Below are positions 50,924 through 60,216 of a DNA stretch of 64,000 nucleotides, piece after piece. The position numbers and the translations under genes were made by a program. Positions within the stretch are counted from its first letter, which is position 1. Every line of letters begins with the position of its first letter. Source of the stretch: Sulfurospirillum sp964466465 (GTDB lineage: Bacteria > Campylobacterota > Campylobacteria > Campylobacterales > Sulfurospirillaceae); the NCBI GenBank assembly GCA_964466465.1, contig CAYXNJ010000005.1, forward strand, positions 8,654 to 72,653, given 5' to 3'. Below the pieces are notes generated by a model that was given only the letters and a program-made list of their open reading frames with translations, ran no database searches and had not been told where the DNA came from.

Positions 50924-53296
50924 CTACGATGAAAGATACTGTGTGATATCAACCTCGTCTATCTGCTCAGGGTTAAGGTACATCTGGGCATATTTCATAT
51001 AAACGCCACTTTTTAAAAAGAGCTCAAAAAGGTCACCATCGATATGCTGATCTTTTTTCATAAAATAGAGTATTTTGATAGCCTCTGAAATGGTTTTGGC
51101 TTTTTTATACGGCCTATCATTGGCTGTTAACGCTTCAAAAATATCGGCGATAGCGATGATACGGGCAGGTAATGAGATCTGCTCTTTACTCAGTCCTCTA
51201 GGATAGCCTGTTCCTTTCATGGTTTCATGATGCGCACAAGCATATTCTGGTACTTTTTTGAGGTTATCCATAAATGGTAGTTCTGAGAGCATACGAATGC
51301 TCATGATGATGTGCTCGTTAATCTTATAACGCTCTTCATCATTCAATGTACCTCTTGCAATGCTTAGATTGTAAAGTTCACCTATATTGTTGTAGTAACG
51401 TGGTATTTGCATCTTGATGCCCATTTTTGCATAGATTGCTTCATCTATCTCATGGGCACGTTTTATCAGATGTTCAGGTTTATCTTGCAGTAACGTTTCT
51501 TGGCATGGTAACGGTGTCGGCGTGATGTCTTGAAGGCGTTTATTTTCAGCTTCACTCATACCTAACCTGTCATCAAAATGACGTGTCCACGTTATAGCAG
51601 CTATCTCTTTGAGACGCTCTATTTTTTGGGCATCCATAAATTCACCACCGATGTTGCATTCTGCTAAAAACGCAAAATCATCAAAAAGTTTTGCTTCAGC
51701 CTCTACACGCCTTTGGCGTAATAACTCTTTGTCTTCTTTTCCTTCCAAAAGCCCTTCTAAATAAGCGATATGCGCATCTCTGAGCAACACTTCAAAACGT
51801 GTGCGAATCTCATGAATACGGTTATGAATACTCTCTAATTTGGTTGCTTTATCAACAACATACTCAGGGGTTGTCACTTTACCGCAATCATGTAAAAGTG
51901 CTGCTATACGGAACTCGCGCCATGCGTTTTCATTTTTTAAATGAAACTTTTTAAAAACCCCTTCATCGCTCTGGTCGGCTTCCCGTGCTAACAGAGAAGC
52001 TAGTTCAGGGACTCTCTCACAATGCCCTCCCGTATAAGGGGATTTTTCGTCGATTGCGCTTGCAATGAGCTTTATAAAAGACTCCATCAGATTTTCTTGT
52101 GCTTTTTGGTGTGTTTTGATAGAACGTGCCATTAACACCATAGAGTGACTGAGCGCATAAAACTCTTTGATACGCGTTGATATGTGATGTACCGCATCGT
52201 ATTGCTTTGCAGCGACACTATCGCTCATATTTTTTAGCAAATCAACAGGGCGTATAATGATATGTCTTAGAACAAACCAAGTGACGATAATGATCAAAGC
52301 CATAATAAGAAGTGAAATTAAAATAGTCTCAATAGCAATCTCATCGATCTCTTGTGTCACTTTCTTCTCTTCCAAATAGGTTCCAATATACCACTGTTTT
52401 CCAAAATCGGCAGGAAATTCTGAAAACGCAAAAAGGTAGTTTTCATTATGCGCATTTTGGACGCGCCCACGTTTGGTTCCATTTAAAAACTGCTCATACG
52501 AGGCTTTTATCTCTTTGGGGAGTTGATCAACTTTCATATGTGATGATTGTGAGACTAAAGAGCTAGCGATTACATCTCCATGAGGATTCACAATAACAAT
52601 AGGTCCATCTATAATCCTACTTTGTTCTTGAAGCAGTTGAGTAATGGAAGCAATCGTAAAATCAATTCCTGCTACTTTGATTTTTTCACCCATTTTATTT
52701 ATAAAAGGGTATGAAACTGTAATGCCAATTTCATTCGTTGAAGCAAACGTATAGGGCTCTGACCAATAAAGTTGATCATGAGATGATGCTGCTTTATACC
52801 ATGTGCGCTCCATTGGGTTGTAGTCTGCTTCATTGTATTCAAGACGTATTGTTCCAAATTGAGCATTTTTATACGCCCACTCATCAACTCTCAGTTTACC
52901 ACGTGTATCAATAGTTCGTAAAGCAAATTCGGGTGTGCGTCTGGCTTGAAAAAAATTGCCATATCGATCAGCGATGTAAAGACTCGCTATCTTCTCATCA
53001 GAGAGCAGCATTTCCCACATCATCCGCGTGTAAATCTCTTTGTTAGCAAACAAATCATCATTTTCTTGGCTATGAACCAAGACTTTTAAATGAGAAGTTG
53101 TCTTTTGTAAAGAAACTTTAATAGTATCGATAATGTTTTTGCGCACTTCTGCATTGCGCTTTTGAATCATACTGTAAGAATTTTTGGAGCTTTGCAGATA
53201 ATTATGCCCAATGAGGGAGAAAGAGAGAAATCCTGCTAACCCAATAATCAAGGTTATAATGCTAAATGTAAATGTGTATCTTTTCGTGTTTTTCAT
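50924..53296 (-). CDS. Cache-sensor HD-GYP c-di-GMP phosphodiesterase
   Basis: 790 residues from ATG 53296 (AGGAG eight bases before). TM1 (about 13-35), a periplasmic dCache domain (about 45-315; WYKAASSHDQLYWSEPY, VAGIDFTIASITQLL), TM2 (about 330-350), a HAMP-like region, then HD-GYP with YTGGHCERV, LLHDCGKVTTPEYV (HD) and HHETMKGTGYPRGL (GYP). About 150 residues are inserted between the HD and HHE segments, known in some proteobacterial members. Probably hydrolyses c-di-GMP in response to an external ligand, countering GGDEF proteins such as that at 9.2-11.8 kb. Confidence 0.9.
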   Translation of the reverse strand: MKNTKRYTFTFSIITLIIGLAGFLSFSLIGHNYLQSSKNSYSMIQKRNAEVRKNIIDTIKVSLQKTTSHLKVLVHSQENDDLFANKEIYTRMMWEMLLSDEKIASLYIADRYGNFFQARRTPEFALRTIDTRGKLRVDEWAYKNAQFGTIRLEYNEADYNPMERTWYKAASSHDQLYWSEPYTFASTNEIGITVSYPFINKMGEKIKVAGIDFTIASITQLLQEQSRIIDGPIVIVNPHGDVIASSLVSQSSHMKVDQLPKEIKASYEQFLNGTKRGRVQNAHNENYLFAFSEFPADFGKQWYIGTYLEEKKVTQEIDEIAIETILISLLIMALIIIVTWFVLRHIIIRPVDLLKNMSDSVAAKQYDAVHHISTRIKEFYALSHSMVLMARSIKTHQKAQENLMESFIKLIASAIDEKSPYTGGHCERVPELASLLAREADQSDEGVFKKFHLKNENAWREFRIAALLHDCGKVTTPEYVVDKATKLESIHNRIHEIRTRFEVLLRDAHIAYLEGLLEGKEDKELLRQRRVEAEAKLFDDFAFLAECNIGGEFMDAQKIERLKEIAAITWTRHFDDRLGMSEAENKRLQDITPTPLPCQETLLQDKPEHLIKRAHEIDEAIYAKMGIKMQIPRYYNNIGELYNLSIARGTLNDEERYKINEHIIMSIRMLSELPFMDNLKKVPEYACAHHETMKGTGYPRGLSKEQISLPARIIAIADIFEALTANDRPYKKAKTISEAIKILYFMKKDQHIDGDLFELFLKSGVYMKYAQMYLNPEQIDEVDITQYLSS

Positions 53297-53348
53297 AGCG
53301 ACTCTCCTAGCATTGAGGCGTATAACGACAAAGACCTTAAACACTAAG

Positions 53349-53377
53349 ATTGTAACACGATTTGACTAAATCATCAA
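53349..53377 (-). promoter_or_regulatory. Sigma-70 promoter of the Cache-HD-GYP gene
   Basis: TTGATG (53377-53372), a 17-base spacer and TACAAT (53354-53349) read leftwards, about 50 bases before the chosen start, so the gene need not depend on rmuC transcription. Confidence 0.55.
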
Positions 53378-53391
53378 CACTTTTATGAAAA

Positions 53392-54696
53392 TTATACTTC
53401 TGTTTTATCCTCTAAGAGAGCTACTTCTTCCATGTCTGTATTAAAGTCTTGATATTCAAGCTTGGCATCTTTGAGATTCTTCGTAGCTTTTGCCCCTAAA
53501 CGCTTTAAATTCTCTACGCGACCTAAGATATTACCAGAGCCTTCTGTAAGCTGTTTTTGAGCATTTTCATAGCTGTTACTCAGTGTTTGAAGCTGAGAGC
53601 CTACTTTTTTAAAACTCTCGGCAAATCCTACCATCTTGTCGTACATTTTTCCCGCTTCATCAAAAAGCTTTGTTGCTAATGTACTGGATTGCTCACTTTG
53701 CCAGTAAAGATAAATGGTGCGCAGTGAAACCGTCAGGGTTGAAGGATTGACAATGGCAATGTGCTTACGAAGTGCATACTCATAAAGTTTTGGGTCTTCA
53801 TTGATGGCAACGGAAAATGCCCCTTCGATAGGCACAAACATAAAGACATATTGAAGCGTGCCTTGTTTGTAGTGCGCATAATCTTTGCTATCGAGAATAT
53901 CAATATGCTCGCGAAACGCCTGCATAAGAGCTTTGGAAGCAATATGCTTCTCCTCGTCACTTTCTGCTCTAATAAACTCATCGTAACTGTTCAGCGAAAC
54001 TTTTGAGTCAATAATGATCGTACGATCCTGTGGAAGTTTGATAACAACATCAGGACGTTTTATACGTCCTTCTTCATCTTTGTAACTCTCTTGCGTTTCG
54101 TAATGCACACCCTTGATGAGTCCTGAGTACTCCAAAACACTCTCTAAGATCATCTCACCCCAACTACCTTGGCTCTGTTTTTTACCCTTTAGAGCTTTGG
54201 TAAGATTTTCCGCCTCTTTTGAGATGTTCAGCCCTGCACGTGAGACCAGTTCGATCTCTTTGGAAAGCTCAGCAAATTTCTTTGTGCTGTTTTCTTGAGA
54301 GTTTTCAACACTTTTTTTAAAATTTTCAAGATTTTCTTTAAAAGGTTTCAAAAGTGTTTCAAGTGATTTTGTCGATGTTTCATCTAGTTTTTGAAGCTTT
54401 TTTTCTAAATGCTGTTCCATGATGGCATTGAGTTTAAGTTCTAATTTTTTACTTTGTTCTTCAAGATCAAATTTGAGCTTTTGATTGCCCTCTTTTTGGG
54501 CATTAAGCTCAGCTTGGAGTTTAGCGCTTTGCATATTGAGTGCTAAATTTTCAGAACTTAATTGTTCATTTTTAGCTTTCAGATCAACCAGTTCATCTGT
54601 TTTTTCTTTTAAAATGGCTTTAATCCACAATCCAAAAACAAATAAACCAATACAAAATATTCCCAAAATGGCTAAAAATAGCATCTCTTGTGGCAT
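53392..54696 (-). CDS. rmuC: DNA recombination protein RmuC homologue
   Basis: 434 residues. An N-terminal TM (about 5-27), a long coiled coil (about 30-170) and a PD-(D/E)XK nuclease-like core with GSWGEMILESVLEYSGL, RRPDVVIKLP-like sequence and IIIDSKVSLNSYDEF. RmuC limits inversions at repeats in E. coli; the biochemical role is not settled. AGGAG start 24 bases after the ftsL-like gene on the same strand. Confidence 0.93.
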   Translation of the reverse strand: MPQEMLFLAILGIFCIGLFVFGLWIKAILKEKTDELVDLKAKNEQLSSENLALNMQSAKLQAELNAQKEGNQKLKFDLEEQSKKLELKLNAIMEQHLEKKLQKLDETSTKSLETLLKPFKENLENFKKSVENSQENSTKKFAELSKEIELVSRAGLNISKEAENLTKALKGKKQSQGSWGEMILESVLEYSGLIKGVHYETQESYKDEEGRIKRPDVVIKLPQDRTIIIDSKVSLNSYDEFIRAESDEEKHIASKALMQAFREHIDILDSKDYAHYKQGTLQYVFMFVPIEGAFSVAINEDPKLYEYALRKHIAIVNPSTLTVSLRTIYLYWQSEQSSTLATKLFDEAGKMYDKMVGFAESFKKVGSQLQTLSNSYENAQKQLTEGSGNILGRVENLKRLGAKATKNLKDAKLEYQDFNTDMEEVALLEDKTEV

Positions 54697-54720
54697 AACA
54701 ACTCCTAATTGGGATTAAAA

Positions 54721-55005
54721 CTATTCAATATAAATGGTGTCTAAAATCTGATTTTTAAAACGAATATTTTCCAAATTTTGTTTTAAAACGCGGTTCTCTT
54801 CTTTAAGAATCGAATACTCACCATACAACTTGTTAATGTCGCGACTCATATAATAAATCTGATTTTTGATGTAAATTTTGGGAAGAATAACCAAAAAAGC
54901 AACAAACATCGCCATATAAACAAGCAATAAAAAACGAAAATCAAGGTTCTTTTCAACCTTCTGCTCGGCATCATACTGTTCTAACAGTTCGTTTTTATCG
55001 TCCAT
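54721..55005 (-). CDS. ftsL: FtsL-like bitopic division protein
   Basis: 94 residues: an acidic cytoplasmic part (1-22), one TM (about 24-46) and a leucine-rich coiled coil (about 50-90, INKLYGEYSILKEENRVLKQNL). Its ATG shares one base with the rsmH stop (TAATG). Size, topology and position directly after rsmH (mraW) are those of FtsL, the scaffold of the FtsQLB divisome complex. Sequence identity of FtsL is always low, so this rests on context. Confidence 0.7.
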   Translation of the reverse strand: MDDKNELLEQYDAEQKVEKNLDFRFLLLVYMAMFVAFLVILPKIYIKNQIYYMSRDINKLYGEYSILKEENRVLKQNLENIRFKNQILDTIYIE

Positions 55006-55922
55006 TATGCCCTCTTGATTTCAAAGACACGAAGCTTAGCACTGCGACTTCTCGGATTTTTCTTCACTTCGGCATTACTTGCTTCAATCGGTTTTTTACT
55101 AATGAGTTTACCTAAAGCATGGTTATTTCCACACATACAACGCATCACTTGCGCTGGACAAATGCAGTTTTGGGACCAAAGTTTAAATGTCTGTTTTACA
55201 ATGCGATCTTCCAAAGAGTGAAACGAAATGATACCTACAATACAATGCTCAAAATCGGCATTTTTAATACTTTCCAAAAGCTCTGTAAGTACGCCTAATT
55301 CGTTATTAACCTCAATACGAATCGCTTGAAATAGAAGGGTTGAAGGGTGTATGGTCTTTTTCCCACCTACTTTTTCAGCCAATTTAGAAAGTTCTTTGGC
55401 GCTTTGTAGAGGTGCTTTAGCTCTGGCGTCACAGATAAGCTGTGCCAACTTTTTATACTCATGAATCTCACCATACTCGCGTAAAATAAACTCTAATTCT
55501 TCTTTTGCGTAGTGATTAACCACCTCATAAGCACTCAGTTCCTGCTTTGGGTTCATACGCATATCTAACACATCCGAATCAAAAGCAAATCCACGCTCTT
55601 TTTTATCCAGTTGTAACGAAGAAACACCAATATCTGCAAGAATTCCACGAATTGGAAGATGGGCATACTTGACAATAACTGACGCAAAATTGCCATGATG
55701 AAGCATAACGCGACCGCCAAAACGCTCTAGCCTCTTTTGACTAAACGCTAACGCCTCTTCGTCTTGATCACATCCAATAAGTTTGATGTGAGGATTTTGC
55801 TCTAACAAAGCCTCACTATGCCCGCCATACCCTAACGTACAATCCACAATAACGCCTTCAGCAATAGCTGAAAATGCCTCTTTGACTTCTTGTAAAAGTA
55901 CGGGAATATGGGGAATGTTCAC
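55005..55922 (-). CDS. rsmH: 16S rRNA (cytosine-1402-N4)-methyltransferase RsmH
   Basis: 305 residues. HIPVLLQEV at the start, DCTLGYGGHSEALL (SAM-binding loop), ADIGVSSLQLDKKERGFAFDSDVLDMRM-type signature and the closing GIISFHSLEDRIVKQTF and NPRSRSAKLRVFE. GTG start at 55922 after AAGGAAA. Formerly mraW. In C. jejuni it is next to ppiD-ftsA-ftsZ; here bioA lies between. Confidence 0.97.
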   Translation of the reverse strand: MNIPHIPVLLQEVKEAFSAIAEGVIVDCTLGYGGHSEALLEQNPHIKLIGCDQDEEALAFSQKRLERFGGRVMLHHGNFASVIVKYAHLPIRGILADIGVSSLQLDKKERGFAFDSDVLDMRMNPKQELSAYEVVNHYAKEELEFILREYGEIHEYKKLAQLICDARAKAPLQSAKELSKLAEKVGGKKTIHPSTLLFQAIRIEVNNELGVLTELLESIKNADFEHCIVGIISFHSLEDRIVKQTFKLWSQNCICPAQVMRCMCGNNHALGKLISKKPIEASNAEVKKNPRSRSAKLRVFEIKRA

Positions 55923-55956
55923 TGTGTTTCCTTAGCTTGTAATGGTTCAATTATAC

Positions 55957-57255
55957 TTAACCAAGACTTACAATCGCCTCATACGCAACGTCCATCATCG
56001 TCTCAATCTCTTCATTCGTAATCACATAAGGAGGCATAAAATAAATCACATTGCTTAGGGGACGAAGTAAAACGCCCTTTTTTAGGGCATAAGTGAATAT
56101 TTTGAGATTCACACGATATTCTACAGGATACTCTTGAAGTTCTACCGCTGCAATCATTCCTGTTTGTCTGACTTTCATCACCTTAGATAAACGTTTAAAA
56201 CGTTCTAATTTTGAAGCTATCAACGCAATTTTTTCTTGATTTTGCTCCAAAACAGACTCATTTTCAAATATATCTAACACGGCATTAGCAGCACTACACG
56301 CTAAAGGGTTTCCTGTATAACTATGTGAGTGCAAAAATGCCTTAAATTCGGTATAATCACAATAAAAAGCCTCATAAACATCATCTGTTGTCAGTACAAC
56401 AGAAAGAGGAAGATAACCTCCTGTTAGTCCTTTAGAGAGTGTCATAAAATCAGGACTAACACCTGCATGTTCACAGGCAAACATTTTACCTGTTCTGCCA
56501 AAGCCAACAGCGATTTCATCGGCAATAAGATGAACACCATACGTATCACATAGTTTGCGCGCAAGTGAGATGTAAAGCGGATGATACATGTTCATCCCGC
56601 CTGAACATTGTACCAATGGCTCAATGATAAACGCTGAAATTTGTTCTGCTTTTTCTTTAAAAATTTCTTCTAACGCATCCGCTGCAGCAATAGCACTCTG
56701 CTCACTTTGGTCTTTGGGCACAGGTGTTTGAATGGTTTTAAGCAAAATGTCTTCAAAAACTTCTTTATAAAGCTTCACATCACCAACAGCGAGAGCACCG
56801 ATAGTTTCACCATGATAGCTGTTTTCCAAAGAGACAAAAAAAGGTCGTACTTTGCCTTTGTTTTTATGGTATTGAAAGCTCATTTTAAGCGCTACTTCAA
56901 TAGCACTAGAGCCGTTATCTGCATAAAAACACTTCTTTAGGCCCTTTGGTGCTAAGGCACACAGTCTTTTAGAAAGTTTAATGATCGGCTCATGCGTAAA
57001 TCCCGCGAAAATCACATGTTCAAGGGTCTCTAATTGCTCTTTCATCTTTTGGTTGATGTAAGGATTGCAATGACCAAAAAGATTGACCCACCATGAACTA
57101 ACACCATCAATATAACGGTTATCTTCAAAATCATGTAAATAAACCCCTTTCCCACTTTTGATGGGGATAAGAGGAAGTGTCTCGTGGTCTTTCATCTGCG
57201 TGCACGGATGCCATATATGCTTTAAATCATCCTCAATTAACATTTTCGTGTTCAT
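55957..57255 (-). CDS. bioA: Adenosylmethionine-8-amino-7-oxononanoate aminotransferase BioA
   Basis: PLP enzyme of biotin synthesis that converts KAPA to DAPA with SAM as amino donor. 432 residues. HIWHPCTQMKDHE and DGVSSWWVNLFGH are BioA-specific; LIADEIAVGFGRTGKMFACEHA and TLSKGLTGGYLPLS hold the PLP lysine. The window contains no other biotin genes. It sits between rsmH and ppiD, pairs that are adjacent in C. jejuni, so it is an insertion into the division neighbourhood. Confidence 0.96.
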   Translation of the reverse strand: MNTKMLIEDDLKHIWHPCTQMKDHETLPLIPIKSGKGVYLHDFEDNRYIDGVSSWWVNLFGHCNPYINQKMKEQLETLEHVIFAGFTHEPIIKLSKRLCALAPKGLKKCFYADNGSSAIEVALKMSFQYHKNKGKVRPFFVSLENSYHGETIGALAVGDVKLYKEVFEDILLKTIQTPVPKDQSEQSAIAAADALEEIFKEKAEQISAFIIEPLVQCSGGMNMYHPLYISLARKLCDTYGVHLIADEIAVGFGRTGKMFACEHAGVSPDFMTLSKGLTGGYLPLSVVLTTDDVYEAFYCDYTEFKAFLHSHSYTGNPLACSAANAVLDIFENESVLEQNQEKIALIASKLERFKRLSKVMKVRQTGMIAAVELQEYPVEYRVNLKIFTYALKKGVLLRPLSNVIYFMPPYVITNEEIETMMDVAYEAIVSLG

Positions 57256-57360
57256 TGTTACATTTTGCCTTTTTTTGTTAGGAGTTTCACGCGATTTATG
57301 GTTATTTAATAACTATATAGATAGAATTATAGCAAAATACAAAGTTCTCAAAGGGCAAGA

Positions 57361-58821
57361 ATGATTACGTGGATGCAACGTCACAAGAAATATCTAGTCG
57401 TCACTATCTGGATTAGCACAATAGCGTTTGTAGGCGCTGGTTTTGTGGGATGGGGTGCTTATGATCTCAATCGCGATCGCGCTGCGTCTGTTGCCAAGGT
57501 AGGTCATCGAACCATTTCTGTGCAAGAATTTCAATCTGCTTATGCAAGCCACTATAACTTTTACAACAACCTCCTCAGTGGGAAACTGACACAAGAGCAA
57601 GCTGAACAAATGGGTCTTGATAAAATCGTTATGAACACTCTAGTCAATCAAACACTTCTTTTAAACTATGCTGATGAAATTGGACTTGTTGCCACAAAAG
57701 AGGATGTTAAAGAGCGCCTTATCAACAACCCTAATTTTCAAACTGACGGTGTCTTTAACAAAGAGCTTTATTACTCTATCCTCAAATCAAACCGTATCAA
57801 TCCAAGCGATTATGAAAATGGTCTTGAAAAAGAAATTTTGAATGCTAAACTTGAAAAATTCTTCAAATTAACTCCTTCAACCAAAGAAATTGATCTTTTT
57901 GCCTCTGCTTTTTTTATGGAAGATCGTCTTTCAATTGCATCAGTTTCACTAGATGCCAATGAAGTAAGCGCCAATGAAGAAGCTATTAAAGCATACTGGG
58001 AAAAAAACAAGTCCAATTACCTTACAAAAAAAAGTTATACGCTTGAACTTCTCAATCTTCCTCCTTCTCAAACAAAATTTGATGACAAAACCCTTGAAGA
58101 GTTTTACACCCAAGAAAAGCACAATTATACGTTTGACGATGGTAAATTAATGACATTTGCGGAAGCAAAAGCTAAAGTAGCTATTGACTTAAGATTGAAG
58201 AATGACAAAAAAAGTGCATTAGAGGCTTTCTTAGCTTTCAAAAAAGGTGAGACCGCGCCAAGTGAAACTAAAGTGATTTATGATGATGACACCACTTTCC
58301 CACTCGATAAAATCCAAGTTGCAGCACGAGATGAAGTTTTAAAACCTGTTGCAATTAAAGATAGTTACGTCGTTATCAAAGTCAAAGAGATTAAATTTCC
58401 AGAACCTATGTCCTATGAAATGGCAAAGAAAGATGCAGGTCGTGACCTCTTAGAGGAACTCAAAACAACAGCACTTACAAAGAAAGCTGAAGCAAAACTT
58501 GAAAACTTTACAGGTAATGACATTGGCTTTGTTAGTAGAGATTCGGTCAAATCTATTGCAGGTCTTAGTGAAGCTAAAAGTGCAGAATTTTTGAGTCACG
58601 TTTTTGATAACACTGCAAAAAAAGGTTATAAAGTTATTGACGGAAAAGCCATTGTTTACGAGATTTTGGAACAAAAGTTGCTTAACAAGGAAAAGGCTAA
58701 GCAGTATGTTAGTATGATTAGTGAAAATGTTTTACAAGTGAAACAAGCTGAATTAAACCAAAATCTTATCAAAAAGCTCGCTACTGCATACAAAGTCGAG
58801 CAATACTACAAAGGAAAATAG
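57361..58821 (+). CDS. ppiD: Membrane-anchored periplasmic folding factor, PpiD/SurA-like
   Basis: 486 residues. One N-terminal TM (about 13-33; YLVVTIWISTIAFVGAGFVGWG), a SurA_N-like chaperone region (about 45-170; GHRTISVQEFQSAY, VMNTLVNQTLLLNYADEIGL) and a C-terminal region. A typical parvulin active-site block (H-I-L...F..LA...S) is not evident in the middle (about 215-340), so prolyl isomerase activity may be lost. It precedes ftsA directly (the ftsA TTG follows its stop), the same order as C. jejuni Cj0694-ftsA-ftsZ. Confidence 0.85.
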   Translation: MITWMQRHKKYLVVTIWISTIAFVGAGFVGWGAYDLNRDRAASVAKVGHRTISVQEFQSAYASHYNFYNNLLSGKLTQEQAEQMGLDKIVMNTLVNQTLLLNYADEIGLVATKEDVKERLINNPNFQTDGVFNKELYYSILKSNRINPSDYENGLEKEILNAKLEKFFKLTPSTKEIDLFASAFFMEDRLSIASVSLDANEVSANEEAIKAYWEKNKSNYLTKKSYTLELLNLPPSQTKFDDKTLEEFYTQEKHNYTFDDGKLMTFAEAKAKVAIDLRLKNDKKSALEAFLAFKKGETAPSETKVIYDDDTTFPLDKIQVAARDEVLKPVAIKDSYVVIKVKEIKFPEPMSYEMAKKDAGRDLLEELKTTALTKKAEAKLENFTGNDIGFVSRDSVKSIAGLSEAKSAEFLSHVFDNTAKKGYKVIDGKAIVYEILEQKLLNKEKAKQYVSMISENVLQVKQAELNQNLIKKLATAYKVEQYYKGK

Positions 58822-60201
58822 TTGAGCACTACGATTTTAGGTATTGACATTGGTTCAACCAAGATTTGCGCTATTATCGCTCAAAAAAACGATGATGGTG
58901 ACATCAAAATCTTAGGTGCAGGTATTGCAAAGTCTCAAGGTCTCAAAAAAGGTATTATCACCAATATTGACCTTGCTTCAAAGTCGATTCGAAATGCACT
59001 CAATGATGCAAAAAGAGTCGCAGGTACACAATATGAGAGAGTAATTGTTTCAATCTCTGGTGCCTACACGAAAAGTGTCGATAGTAGCGGTATTGTCAAT
59101 ATTCCAAACCGCGATATTGGTATCAAAGAAATTAATCGTGCAATGCAAATGGCAGATCATAACGCTAATATTCCAAATGAATATGAAAAACTGCACGTAC
59201 TCCCATACAATTTTAAAGTGGATGATCAAGAGTTTATTGAAGACCCACTCGGCATGAATGGTGCACGTTTAGAAGTACAAGTGCACATCATCACCGCTCA
59301 AAAATCTTCACTGAGCAATCTTAAAAAAGCAGTCAAATCAGCAGGCGTTGAAATTGATAATATCGTTCTTGGATGTTACGCTTCTGCTATTGCTGTTTTA
59401 AATCATGACGAGCGAGAATTGGGTGTTGCGGTCATTGATATGGGTGGTGCTACCTGTAATGTTATGATTCATGCAGGCAATTCGATGCGCTTCAATGACT
59501 ATCTAGGTGTTGGTTCACTAAACATTACCAATGATCTTTCAACAGCACTCCATACACCTCTTGGTGCAGCAGAAGAGATTAAAATCAATTATGGTTCACT
59601 CAAAAGTAATTCCAATGAGCTTATAGAACTCCCAGTAATTGGGGATGACGGTTCAACCCATGAAGTATCACTCAATATTGTTTCTAATGTTATTTATGTT
59701 CGGGTTGAAGAAACACTGATGATCTTAGCTAAAGCACTCGAAGACAGTGGTTTTAAAGAACAAATTGGCGCAGGTGTTGTTTTAACAGGTGGAATGACAA
59801 AATTGGATGGTATTAGAGAATTGGCATCTGCCATTTTCGATAATGTACCAATCAGGATTGCCAAACCAAGAGAGATGGATGGACTTTTTGAGACACTCAG
59901 AGATCCAAGCTACTCAACAGCAATTGGTCTTGTTTTATACGGTGGAGGTTACTTTACACCATACGAGATTGATTCAAATAAAAAGTTAAGATATAAAGAT
60001 GAGACGATAGAACCAACAACACGCCATCATCATCAAGAAGTATTTGATGAAGCCGATGACGTCGAAGAAGGTGAAGTTGGAACACTTCCTGCTTCTGATG
60101 GAAATGCAAAAGAAAAATTAAAAGATCTTGCAAACATTCAGGAAGAACATAGTGAGGGTTTTGGCTCAAAACTATGGAACAGACTGACACAATTATTTTA
60201 A
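58822..60201 (+). CDS. ftsA: Cell-division protein FtsA
   Basis: Actin-like protein that tethers FtsZ to the membrane. 459 residues: ILGIDIGSTKICAIIA (phosphate-1), the 1C domain (about 85-165), VIDMGGATCNVMIHAG (phosphate-2), GVVLTGGMTKLDG and a C-terminal amphipathic helix (GFGSKLWNRLTQLF) after an acidic linker. TTG start placed directly after the ppiD stop, with AAAGGAAAA upstream. 15 bases before ftsZ. Confidence 0.97.
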   Translation: MSTTILGIDIGSTKICAIIAQKNDDGDIKILGAGIAKSQGLKKGIITNIDLASKSIRNALNDAKRVAGTQYERVIVSISGAYTKSVDSSGIVNIPNRDIGIKEINRAMQMADHNANIPNEYEKLHVLPYNFKVDDQEFIEDPLGMNGARLEVQVHIITAQKSSLSNLKKAVKSAGVEIDNIVLGCYASAIAVLNHDERELGVAVIDMGGATCNVMIHAGNSMRFNDYLGVGSLNITNDLSTALHTPLGAAEEIKINYGSLKSNSNELIELPVIGDDGSTHEVSLNIVSNVIYVRVEETLMILAKALEDSGFKEQIGAGVVLTGGMTKLDGIRELASAIFDNVPIRIAKPREMDGLFETLRDPSYSTAIGLVLYGGGYFTPYEIDSNKKLRYKDETIEPTTRHHHQEVFDEADDVEEGEVGTLPASDGNAKEKLKDLANIQEEHSEGFGSKLWNRLTQLF

Positions 60202-60216
60202 AGAGGGGTATGAGGT

